17,345 nt of DNA from Prevotellaceae bacterium (GCA_031287815.1 JAITSM010000175.1:1-17345); one strand, 5' to 3'; positions 1 through 5,631 are shown, counted from the first letter of the stretch. Translations and numbers: made by a program. The notes: generated by a model from the letters alone, not told the origin.

Positions 1-268
1 TTCAAGATGCTAATTTATAATTGGCTATATATATTATAACCACTTCCGGGAACAGGGCGGCAAGGAAGGAAAAACCGACCGGCATCACATGCGTTTCAGC
101 TTTGTTCAGGGAAAAAGGAGCGGGGGGCTTTCCGGGTTAGGGCAGGTAAGCATCACCTGTACTTATCATGTTACCAGTGGATAGTAACGAATATTTTTTT
201 ATTTGCAAACCGGCTTTTATGCAAAATATCAATATAGTATTATTTTTTGATAATAAAATACTAAAACA
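1..268. other. Intergenic stretch downstream of the AraC-family gene
   Basis: No gene can be supported here. On the minus strand a frame runs from an ATG at 169 to a TGA at 2-4, but an in-frame TAA at 137-139 interrupts it after ten codons. The downstream part gives about 44 open codons of unrecognised sequence. The AT-rich segment next to the AraC stop holds a weak inverted repeat, listed separately. Confidence 0.5.
235..263 (-). terminator. Possible weak terminator of the AraC-family gene
   Basis: The arms TAGTATT (235-241) and AATACTA (257-263) form a perfect 7-bp inverted repeat a few bases past the minus-strand stop codon at 269-271. The loop is A/T only apart from one G. The stem has almost no GC and no clear U tract follows it, so it is a weak candidate. 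It is supported mainly by its position just after the stop. Confidence 0.25.
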
Positions 269-1156
269 CTATACCACGACTTTCTTTTTCCGGTAATTCT
301 CGCGGAAATCTTTGGGAGCGCAGTTCTTGCGCTTTTTAAATATGCGGTTAAAATTGGAAATGTTGTTAAAACCGCAATCGTAGCATATCTCGGAAATAGA
401 CATGCTGGAATCTACCAGCAGGCGGGTGGCGTGCCCCAGCCGGATATCGATGATATAATCCGTCAGGTTTTCGCCGGTGCGCAGTTTGAAAAAGCGGCTG
501 AAAGCCACAGGCGTCATACTGATTAAATCGGACAACTCGTTCAGGCGGATGTCTTTTTTGTAGTGCTCATTGATGTATTCCTGCACTTTCCGGACACGGC
601 GGCTGTCGGACTTCACGCCTATTTTTGCGAACGCAGAACTCGACAGTATCCGCGCTTCATTGCAAAACAGGGAAAGTTCGTAAAGAATGGCCAGGAAATC
701 CAGCACGGCGGAAAATCCCTGTTTGCTCGATAATTTGTCCAGCAGCCGGTAGATTTTCATAACGGCTTCCATGGGAAAAGACAGTCCGTTTTGCGCCAGC
801 TCCAACATTTTGCGAATGGTGTTGAATTGATTTTTCCTGATAAAATTGGCAAAAAACAATTCGGAGGAAAACTGGATGGTGATTTCGCGGATATTCTGCG
901 AGCGGCATTCATTCTGTTCCCACACATGCTCCAAGTCTTCGCCGGTGATGAGGACGAGGTCGTAGTTGCCGATAGTTTCAATCGAGTCGCCGACAATCCG
1001 CTTGACGCCGGAGGCATGGGCGATAAAGTTCAGCTCAAATTCGCTGTGGGTATGGATAGGATAAGTAAATTCCGTTTTGTGCCGGTCAGCGATATAAAAG
1101 CAATCTTCCCTTGACAAGGGGGTAATTTCCCTGATAGCAGATAAGTTGTGTCTCAT
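269..1156 (-). CDS. AraC/XylS-family transcriptional regulator
   Basis: This is a 295-residue DNA-binding regulator with the usual two-part layout of the family. Residues about 25-90 look like a cupin-type sensory domain, with H35-T-H37 followed by alternating beta-strand-like segments. Residues about 187-290 form the AraC-type double helix-turn-helix. The first helix-turn-helix lies around LNELSDLISMTPVAFSRFF. The second contains the family hallmark CGFNNISNFNRIFKK, followed by the P-x-x-F-R ending (PKDFR). The ATG at 1156 lies 11 bases after the stop of the upstream iron-sulfur gene, so the two are probably one transcript. Its ligand and targets cannot be read from the sequence. Regulators of this type commonly act on neighbouring genes, so control of its own operon or of an oxidoreductase pathway is plausible but inferred. 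Length and domain order are normal and the frame is intact. Confidence 0.9.
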   Translation of the reverse strand: MRHNLSAIREITPLSREDCFYIADRHKTEFTYPIHTHSEFELNFIAHASGVKRIVGDSIETIGNYDLVLITGEDLEHVWEQNECRSQNIREITIQFSSELFFANFIRKNQFNTIRKMLELAQNGLSFPMEAVMKIYRLLDKLSSKQGFSAVLDFLAILYELSLFCNEARILSSSAFAKIGVKSDSRRVRKVQEYINEHYKKDIRLNELSDLISMTPVAFSRFFKLRTGENLTDYIIDIRLGHATRLLVDSSMSISEICYDCGFNNISNFNRIFKKRKNCAPKDFRENYRKKKVVV

Positions 1157-1167
1157 AGTTGTAGATA

Positions 1168-1668
1168 TTATTGCAAGGCTTTTATCAAGCCTGAAATTTC
1201 ATGCATTCTGTTCGTAATCGCTATGCGTTGCGGGCAGAGGGGCAAACACCGGTTACAACCGATACACCGCTCGGCGCGCTCTTTTTCCGGAACAAAATTA
1301 TTCATCGACACCAGGAATGTCCGCCGTTTCTTTCTGAAATGGCGGTTGCGGGGCGCATGCAGATCGGGCACGTTGTTTTCGTTTATGCATTTATTATAGG
1401 TTTTAAACACCAGCGGGATATTCACGCCGGCGGGACAGGGCATGCAGTATCTACAATCAATGCAGGGCACCTGTTCCGGGCGTTTGTCGGCAAGGGGATG
1501 AAAAGCCTGCCCATCCGTTTCCGAAAAATAATCTTTCAGCAGCGTATGTTTCAGCCCGAGCCATGCGCCCGCTACGCCCACAATGCCGGCGCACGCATAT
1601 TTCAACGCTTGCCGGCGCGTTATGTTGCCCGCAGGCGGTCGCTTCAACGCCTTGTGCTGTATCTCCAT
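1168..1668 (-). CDS. Tat-signal protein with two 4Fe-4S motifs, related to the C-terminal domain of ferredoxin-type aldo/keto reductases
   Basis: The 166-residue product from the ATG at 1668 has a twin-arginine motif T17-R-R-Q-A-L-K23 followed by a hydrophobic stretch at about 24-38, which suggests export or anchoring by the Tat system. Two iron-sulfur motifs follow: C69-x2-C72-x2-C75-x2-C78-P and C135-x2-C138-x2-C141-x3-C145-P. They should bind two 4Fe-4S clusters, so the likely role is electron transfer. The CxxCRYCMPCP pattern, the YNKCINE segment and the second motif resemble the C-terminal ferredoxin-like domain of Bacteroidetes aldo/keto reductases, but the roughly 250-residue barrel expected before it is absent. 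It may be a dedicated small electron carrier or an internally deleted reductase. An in-frame TTG at 1695 would add nine residues, but it lies inside the -7 promoter element at 1693-1700, so the ATG is preferred. It heads an operon with the AraC gene. Confidence 0.75.
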   Translation of the reverse strand: MEIQHKALKRPPAGNITRRQALKYACAGIVGVAGAWLGLKHTLLKDYFSETDGQAFHPLADKRPEQVPCIDCRYCMPCPAGVNIPLVFKTYNKCINENNVPDLHAPRNRHFRKKRRTFLVSMNNFVPEKERAERCIGCNRCLPLCPQRIAITNRMHEISGLIKALQ

Positions 1669-1692
1669 AAAACAGTAAAAATTTTGAACACA

Positions 1693-1700
1693 CAAAAATA
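1693..1700 (-). promoter_or_regulatory. Probable -7 promoter element of the iron-sulfur/AraC operon
   Basis: Read on the minus strand this is TATTTTTG, an exact match to the Bacteroidetes -7 consensus TAnnTTTG. It would place the transcript start about 20 bases before the ATG at 1668. I see no matching TTTG element about 20 bases further upstream, so the call rests on one element and its position. Confidence 0.4.
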
Positions 1701-1716
1701 CACATTATTTATGGAT

Positions 1717-1818
1717 TTTTAGCCGTTAGTCATGAGTCGTAAGTTGCAAGCCGCATTTAAAATCTGTGTAATCTGTGAGAAGAGGTTTGAGGTTTAAAGT
1801 TTAAGGTTGCCGGCGCCA
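1717..1818 (+). repeat. Degenerate intergenic element, copy A
   Basis: This stretch shares the ordered blocks TTAGCCGT, AGTCATGAGTCG, CGCATTT, TGTGTAATCT, GGTTTGAG and a GCCGG-containing end with 1950-2047, with many substitutions and small indels between the copies. It is low-complexity, non-coding and not bounded by recognisable terminal repeats. It looks like a dispersed intergenic repeat and not an insertion sequence. Confidence 0.5.
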
Positions 1819-1838
1819 GCTACTGACTGCCATTCTGA

Positions 1839-1922
1839 TTTATTGTCCTTTTTATTTCGTTTATTGTCGACAATATTTCGTTTATTGTCGACGATATTTC
1901 ATTTATTGTCGACAATATTTTG
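1839..1922. repeat. Four-unit 21-bp tandem array containing a GTCGAC palindrome
   Basis: Units lie at 1839-1859, 1860-1880, 1881-1901 and 1902-1922, each exactly 21 bp with no spacer. Units 2 and 4 carry the perfect palindrome ATTGTCGACAAT (1863-1874 and 1905-1916). Unit 3 has one change (ATTGTCGACGAT, 1884-1895). Unit 1 keeps only the left half of the palindrome and diverges after TTTATTGTC. The 21-bp period equals about two helical turns, so the palindromes lie on the same face of the DNA. This could be a set of protein-binding sites or a simple minisatellite, and the sequence does not decide between them. Confidence 0.9.
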
Positions 1923-1949
1923 CCTTACGGCGACGCAGACTGTTCAAAT

Positions 1950-2047
1950 TTTAGCCGTAAGTTAATAGTCATAAGTCGCATTTGATAAACCGTGTAATCT
2001 ATGTTCATCTGCGGGGCAGGTTTGAGATATGAGATGGCTGACGCCGG
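1950..2047 (+). repeat. Degenerate intergenic element, copy B
   Basis: This is the second copy of the element at 1717-1818, in the same orientation: TTAGCCGTAAGTTAATAGTC, then CGCATTT, GTGTAATCTATG, GGTTTGAG and GACGCCGG. Together the copies flank the 21-bp array directly. No coding potential is seen. Confidence 0.5.
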
Positions 2048-2087
2048 AACATCAGGCATCACTGGGTAAAAAAAATTTGCAAAAAAC

Positions 2088-2117
2088 TTGCAATTAAAAA
2101 ATATTGTTATATATTTG
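2088..2117 (+). promoter_or_regulatory. Bacteroidetes-type promoter for a leader or small RNA
   Basis: A TTG at 2088-2090 is followed after 19 bp by TATATTTG at 2110-2117, an exact TAnnTTTG element at the spacing expected for the Bacteroidetes primary sigma factor. Transcription should begin near 2124. The nearest good coding start downstream is more than 400 bases away (2548), so this promoter drives either a long leader for that gene or a separate non-coding RNA. Confidence 0.65.
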
Positions 2118-2123
2118 CAGCAT

Positions 2124-2310
2124 CATAGCGTTCTTTAAAATATTAAAAAGGCATATTGGAAAATATGCTGGTTTTATCACAATCAAAAATTTAGACAATT
2201 TTTATAGTAATGGATAAGACTATTCTACACATGTAGAACGTGGACTTTATTTAATTACTATGGGTCGTCTAAAACCTTTGATTGATAAGTTTAGTCCACG
2301 TTTCGGTTTT
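2124..2310 (+). ncRNA. Candidate structured leader or small RNA
   Basis: The predicted transcript starts with GCGTTCTTTAAAA (2128-2140), which resembles the boxA antitermination sequence of rRNA leaders. It then has a short hairpin, GCATATT (2151-2157) with AATATGC (2162-2168), and a larger perfect 10-bp pair, AACGTGGACT (2237-2246) with AGTCCACGTT (2293-2302). The larger stem can be extended by TTAT (2247-2250) with ATAA (2285-2288) across a 4-base bulge. The second stem is followed by a short T-rich stretch (2301-2311). The 3' end is uncertain. I do not recognise the RNA family. It could be a regulatory leader of the secreted-protein gene, an independent small RNA, or decayed sequence. Confidence 0.3.
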
Positions 2311-2384
2311 TGAATATTCCTGCCCCAAAAGAAGAAATTAAAAGAAATATTAAAGCTGAAACTATAAAAATTGGCGATGAATAA
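2260..2384 (+). pseudogene. Possible remnant of a very small protein gene, frame-broken
   Basis: An ATG at 2260 opens 17 codons (MGRLKPLIDKFSPRFGF) and ends at TGA 2311-2313. In the -1 frame the reading continues from 2310 through 24 further codons with ordinary-looking residues (NIPAPKEEIKRNIKAE and onward) to TAA 2382-2384. One extra or missing base in the T run at 2307-2311 would join them. I do not recognise the peptide, and the region overlaps an inverted repeat better explained as RNA structure, so this is a weak call. Confidence 0.15.
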
Positions 2385-2454
2385 AAAATCGTAGCAGGGG
2401 GTTGTTTTATAGAAAAAGTTTGTGTTTGGAAACAGCCCCGATGCTGCGAAAACA

Positions 2455-2497
2455 GGACATAGACTTGTAGAACATGGACAAAAGAACATAGACAATA
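2455..2497 (+). repeat. Short 14-bp tandem repeat upstream of the secreted-protein gene
   Basis: Three degenerate units lie in a row: GGACATAGACTTGTA (2455-2469), GAACATGGACAAAA (2470-2483) and GAACATAGACAATA (2484-2497). TGTAGAACATGGAC at 2466-2479 also repeats TGTAGAACGTGGAC at 2232-2245 with one mismatch. The array ends 50 bases before the ATG at 2548, within the untranslated leader or promoter zone of that gene. Confidence 0.5.
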
Positions 2498-2547
2498 GAC
2501 CGATAAACTTTAAAATATGAAACTATAAACCTTAAATAATATATAGT

Positions 2548-3582
2548 ATGAAAAAAATTATCTTTCTTTTCGCTATGCTCGCAGGCATTGCGGCAAGCGC
2601 ACAGCGCACCACTCCGGTAACAATTGCAAATATCCAAGTGGACTATTTGCAAACAACCGTAACCTTCGATTTGTCGTGGACAGGCAGCGACGCCAGCCAC
2701 CGCAACGAAGTATGGGTGTTTGTAGATATTCAACCGGTAACCGGGGCAAACATTTTGGGCAGCTGGTCGCCTGCCACACTTGTGCCAAACGCAACGACTG
2801 TTATCGCTATCAGCGGCAATCAATATTCGTCGCTTACCTATACGCCGGTAAACGACAATACGCGCGGCGTATGGGTAAAAGGGACAGCCGCCAACAGTAC
2901 CAGTACTTTTAAGGCTACTGTGAAGGTAACATTAGACAGCTCCACCCCCGCCGCATTCAACGCCTGCGCATACGCTACCGACTATCCGCCGAATGCGGCA
3001 TCGTATAGCAACGGAACTTATACGTTGAAAGGCACTCCACCATTTACAGTAATCGGTAATGGCACTATACAAAATAGCAATCAATACGTCGGTACTTGTA
3101 TAACACTAACCGATGCGACTGGTTGTCCCGGTGGCGTTGGACGAGATGTTATACATAACGAATGTACTTGCGCACCCGGCTTAACGGCTGTTGGTGGTTA
3201 TTGCAGAGATTTGGCTGAGGATGGAGCATCAAGTTTTACTGGTTGTAATGTTGAAGTTGAAAATTTTAATAGAGGTTGGGATGTCTGGGATTTTTATTGT
3301 CCGCCCGGATGGGATCTCCCAACACATACACACATTAAGTGTATGTACGATAATAGAGAACAATTGGGCATGACACTTGCGCTCCCATATCAAAACACAT
3401 TTTTTTTTAAAGATTCGGATGGAAGTTGTAATGAAACTTACCATTGTAGTAATGATACACAAATAGATATGTATATCATGTTTTTTAGTGGTTATAATTG
3501 TACTAATACACAAACGCCACCTCCCGGTACTTGTTCACAAGTTCGCTCATCTAATGGCGGGTATTGGCGTTGTGTCAGGTAA
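2548..3582 (+). CDS. Secreted protein with beta-rich N-terminal module and cysteine-rich C-terminus
   Basis: The 344-residue product starts with a clear Sec signal peptide (MKKIIFLFAMLAGIAASAQ, cleavage likely after the ASA), so it is exported to the periplasm or cell surface. Residues about 20-135 are threonine- and valine-rich with alternating beta-like segments and a WTGSDASHRNEVWVFVDI motif. From about residue 180 onward the protein has at least twelve cysteines in short motifs (TGCPGG, NECTCAPG, GGYC, FYCPPGWDLPT, GTCSQV, WRCVR), which suggests disulfide-stabilised folding. The CPPGWDLPT motif is reminiscent of Fibrobacter succinogenes major paralogous (FISUMP) domains. I see no lipobox and no obvious type IX C-terminal signal. 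The 3' part is much more AT-rich than the 5' part (19/60 and 17/60 GC in rows 3241-3300 and 3421-3480, against 32/60 and 29/60 in rows 2641-2700 and 2881-2940). It also uses TGT for cysteine where the 5' half uses TGC. It may be a composite surface protein. Function is unknown. Confidence 0.8.
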   Translation: MKKIIFLFAMLAGIAASAQRTTPVTIANIQVDYLQTTVTFDLSWTGSDASHRNEVWVFVDIQPVTGANILGSWSPATLVPNATTVIAISGNQYSSLTYTPVNDNTRGVWVKGTAANSTSTFKATVKVTLDSSTPAAFNACAYATDYPPNAASYSNGTYTLKGTPPFTVIGNGTIQNSNQYVGTCITLTDATGCPGGVGRDVIHNECTCAPGLTAVGGYCRDLAEDGASSFTGCNVEVENFNRGWDVWDFYCPPGWDLPTHTHIKCMYDNREQLGMTLALPYQNTFFFKDSDGSCNETYHCSNDTQIDMYIMFFSGYNCTNTQTPPPGTCSQVRSSNGGYWRCVR

Positions 3583-3734
3583 CAAACGGGAGTTCATATA
3601 TTACTTACTATTGAAGAAGCTATGGTGTCAGTTTCGATCAAGATTATATAAATTTTATTTCTTCTTAATAATACTCTATGATTCTGTGTAGTATAAATTT
3701 TATGTCACAAATTTTGCAGCATATTGTAAAAAAG
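3583..3734. other. AT-rich intergenic spacer before the tRNA-tuf block
   Basis: No gene is seen. The 12-bp sequence TATAAATTTTAT occurs twice (3647-3658 and 3692-3703). No convincing hairpin-plus-T-tract terminator for the preceding gene was found, although one of low GC content could be hidden here. Confidence 0.5.
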
Positions 3735-3766
3735 TTTGGTAAGTCCGAATATTTATACTATCTTTG
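3735..3766 (+). promoter_or_regulatory. Main promoter of the tRNA-tuf operon
   Basis: TTTG at 3735-3738, then a 20-bp spacer, then TATCTTTG at 3759-3766 matches the Bacteroidetes TTTG/TAnnTTTG promoter at its preferred spacing. Transcription should start near 3773, about 35 bases before the first tRNA. No comparable promoter is seen between the tRNAs and tuf, so this one probably drives the four tRNAs and tuf together and may read further into the block. Confidence 0.75.
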
Positions 3767-3806
3767 CGCTCCATTTTTGCAGAAAAATGTCGTTGTTTGA
3801 CGTATT

Positions 3807-3880
3807 GCCGATGTAGCTCAGTTGGCCAGAGCAGCTGATTTGTAATCAGCTGGTCGGGGGTTCGAATCCCTCCATCGGCT
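3807..3880 (+). tRNA. tRNA-Thr (anticodon TGT)
   Basis: Acceptor arms GCCGATG (3807-3813) and CATCGGC (3873-3879) pair perfectly. The anticodon stem GCTGA/TCAGC encloses loop TTTGTAA with anticodon TGT at 3841-3843, reading ACA. The T arm carries GGTTCGAATCC. The 3' CCA is not encoded and must be added after transcription. It is first in the operon, at the same position as thrU of E. coli. Confidence 0.97.
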
Positions 3881-3962
3881 CTAGCCACTGAGCAATAAAA
3901 ATGAAAATAAAAATGAGGAAACACGCGATTTATGGAACAAATGTTTGTTTCCTGAAAAGACT

Positions 3963-4045
3963 GGGGAAATACCAAAGTGGCCAACTGGGGCAGACTGTAA
4001 ATCTGCTGACGCACGTCTTCGTAGGTTCGAATCCTGCTTTCCCCA
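3963..4045 (+). tRNA. tRNA-Tyr (anticodon GTA)
   Basis: Acceptor arms GGGGAAA and TTTCCCC pair perfectly. The anticodon loop CTGTAAA has anticodon GTA at 3997-3999. The 83-base length reflects the long variable arm of class II tRNAs, as expected for bacterial tRNA-Tyr. CCA is not encoded. It corresponds in position to tyrU of E. coli. Confidence 0.97.
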
Positions 4046-4106
4046 CTTGCAATATATGCGGTGTGTAGGTAAAAACTGCGTGCTGTCAAAGGGAGGAAAC
4101 AGTATT

Positions 4107-4179
4107 GCGGAAGTAGCTCAGTCGGTAGAGCATCAGCCTTCCAAGCTGAGGGTCGCGGGTTCGAACCTCGTCTTCCGCT
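4107..4179 (+). tRNA. tRNA-Gly (anticodon TCC)
   Basis: Acceptor arms GCGGAAG and CTTCCGC pair perfectly. The anticodon stem TCAGC/GCTGA encloses loop CTTCCAA with anticodon TCC at 4140-4142. The T stem contains two G-U pairs but the loop is standard. CCA is not encoded. It corresponds in position to glyT of E. coli. Confidence 0.97.
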
Positions 4180-4186
4180 CAAAAAG

Positions 4187-4258
4187 GCCAGCGTAGCTCA
4201 GTGGTAGAGCGCTTCCTTGGTAAGGAAGAGGTCGTGAGTTCAATTCTCACCGCCGGCT
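4187..4258 (+). tRNA. tRNA-Thr (anticodon GGT), with one acceptor-stem mismatch
   Basis: The anticodon stem CTTCC/GGAAG encloses loop TTGGTAA with anticodon GGT at 4219-4221, reading ACC. The T arm GTGAG/CTCAC is perfect. The acceptor arms GCCAGCG (4187-4193) and CGCCGGC (4251-4257) pair at six of seven positions, with A4190 opposite C4254 (pair 4:69). The gene sits only 7 bases after tRNA-Gly and 86 bases before tuf, as thrT does before tufB in E. coli. Confidence 0.95.
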
Positions 4259-4344
4259 CAAAAGATAGGAAAAGTAAAAAATGAAAGGAACGATATAAAA
4301 AAACTATAACAGTAAAAAAATTAAAAATTTTAAAACGAATAATT

Positions 4345-5532
4345 ATGGCAAAAGAAACATTCCAACGGACGAAACCTCACGTTAACATTGGAACCATTGG
4401 TCACGTAGACCATGGTAAAACTACTTTGACCGCTGCAATTACTACGGTACTTGCAAAACAAGGTCTTTCGCAAGTGCGCTCTTTCGATTCTATTGATAAC
4501 GCACCCGAAGAAAAAGAACGCGGTATTACTATTAACACCGCGCATGTGGAATACGAAACGGCTGCCCGCCACTACGCACACGTAGACTGCCCGGGCCACG
4601 CCGACTATGTGAAGAACATGGTTACCGGCGCAGCCCAGATGGACGGCGCTATTCTCGTGGTAGCTGCTACCGACGGCCCCATGCCGCAAACGCGTGAACA
4701 CATTTTGTTGGCGCGCCAGGTGAATGTTCCCCGTATCGTTGTTTTCCTGAACAAGGTGGATATGGTGGACGACCCCGAAATGCTTGACCTTGTTGAAATG
4801 GAAGTACGCGAATTGTTGAGCTTTTATAATTTCGACGGTGACAATGCACCGATCATTCGCGGTTCTGCATTGGGCGGTTTGAACGGCGATCCCAAATGGG
4901 AAGAAAAAATTATCGAATTGATGAAAGCCGTTGATGAATACATTCCCATTCCTCCGCGCGAAAACGAAAAACCTTTCGTTATGCCGGTAGAAGATGTGTT
5001 CTCTATCACCGGTCGCGGAACGGTTGCTACAGGCCGTATCGAAACAGGCATAATTAAGGTAGGCGAAGAAGTGGAAATTATCGGTTTGGGCGAAAAACCG
5101 CAAAAGACCACAGTTACTGGCGTTGAAATGTTCCGCAAATTGCTGGATCAAGGCGAAGCCGGCGACAATGTAGGTTTGCTCTTGCGCGGTATCGACAAAA
5201 AAGATATCAAACGCGGACAAGTTATTGCACGTCCGAATACCATTAAGCCGCACAAAAAATTCGAAGCGGAAATTTATGTATTGAAAAAAGAAGAAGGCGG
5301 GCGTCATACGCCGTTCCATAATAAGTACCGCCCGCAATTCTACCTGCGTACATTGGACATCACCGGTGAAATTACTTTGCCGCAAGGCGTAGAAATGGTA
5401 ATGCCGGGCGACAATGTAACGATTACCGTAGACTTGATTTACCCTGTGGCAATGAGCGAAGGATTGCGTTTTGCTATTCGCGAAGGCGGCCGGACGGTAG
5501 GCGCCGGGCAGGTAACTAAAATTATTGAATAA
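4345..5532 (+). CDS. tuf: Elongation factor Tu
   Basis: The 395-residue GTPase delivers aminoacyl-tRNA to the ribosomal A site. All the GTP-binding motifs are present: G1 GHVDHGKT at 19-26, the G2 threonine T62 in RGITIN, G3 DCPGH at 81-85 with the catalytic histidine H85, G4 NKVD at 136-139 and G5 SAL at 173-175. Domains 2 and 3 follow to the conserved end GRTVGAGQVTKIIE. Length is normal. The start at ATG 4345 gives the canonical MAKETFQRTKPHVNIGTIGH terminus. It is preceded by an A-rich leader without a clear Shine-Dalgarno site, usual for Bacteroidetes. It lies downstream of four tRNA genes and is probably co-transcribed with them from the promoter at 3735-3766. A long minus-strand open frame over this gene is a by-product of its codon use. 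Confidence 0.99.
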   Translation: MAKETFQRTKPHVNIGTIGHVDHGKTTLTAAITTVLAKQGLSQVRSFDSIDNAPEEKERGITINTAHVEYETAARHYAHVDCPGHADYVKNMVTGAAQMDGAILVVAATDGPMPQTREHILLARQVNVPRIVVFLNKVDMVDDPEMLDLVEMEVRELLSFYNFDGDNAPIIRGSALGGLNGDPKWEEKIIELMKAVDEYIPIPPRENEKPFVMPVEDVFSITGRGTVATGRIETGIIKVGEEVEIIGLGEKPQKTTVTGVEMFRKLLDQGEAGDNVGLLLRGIDKKDIKRGQVIARPNTIKPHKKFEAEIYVLKKEEGGRHTPFHNKYRPQFYLRTLDITGEITLPQGVEMVMPGDNVTITVDLIYPVAMSEGLRFAIREGGRTVGAGQVTKIIE

Positions 5533-5631
5533 TTTTATTGGTTTATATATAGTGGTTGTCGTTAGTTTGTACCCTGTTTAAATTGACTTCGGCCATTGCG
5601 GTAAAAGGTAAATTAACAAAAAATGTACATC

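Larger units (their letters stand above)
1669..2547. other. Gene-poor intergenic region of about 880 bases with repeats and a candidate RNA gene
   Basis: No confident protein gene is visible between the minus-strand iron-sulfur gene and the plus-strand secreted-protein gene. From left to right it holds the iron-sulfur operon promoter, one copy of a degenerate 100-bp element (1717-1818), a 21-bp tandem array (1839-1922), a second copy of the element (1950-2047), a strong plus-strand promoter (2088-2117), a segment with several inverted repeats (about 2124-2310), a short AT-rich coding-like fragment (2260-2384) and three units of a 14-bp repeat (2455-2497). The segments are listed separately. 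Confidence 0.7.

Noticed and set aside
2..169. Minus-strand small gene at the left edge
   Set aside because: An in-frame stop at 137-139 splits it after ten codons, and the remaining 44 codons match no family I recognise.
1168..1695. TTG at 1695 as the start of the iron-sulfur protein
   Set aside because: It lies inside the TAnnTTTG promoter element, adds nine residues unlike a Tat leader, and a normal ATG is available at 1668.
1839..1922. CRISPR array
   Set aside because: The 21-bp units are directly adjacent with no spacers of unique sequence, and no cas gene is in the window.
1717..2047. Insertion sequence
   Set aside because: No transposase frame, terminal inverted repeats or target-site duplication could be seen.
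2425..2467. Promoter for the 2548 gene (TTTG at 2425-2428, TAGACTTG at 2460-2467)
   Set aside because: The spacing is 31 bp and the -7 element has a mismatch; the better promoter is at 2088-2117.
4330..5385. Minus-strand frame of about 350 codons over tuf
   Set aside because: It is antisense to a complete EF-Tu gene, has a phenylalanine/histidine-rich composition typical of antisense frames and no recognisable domain.
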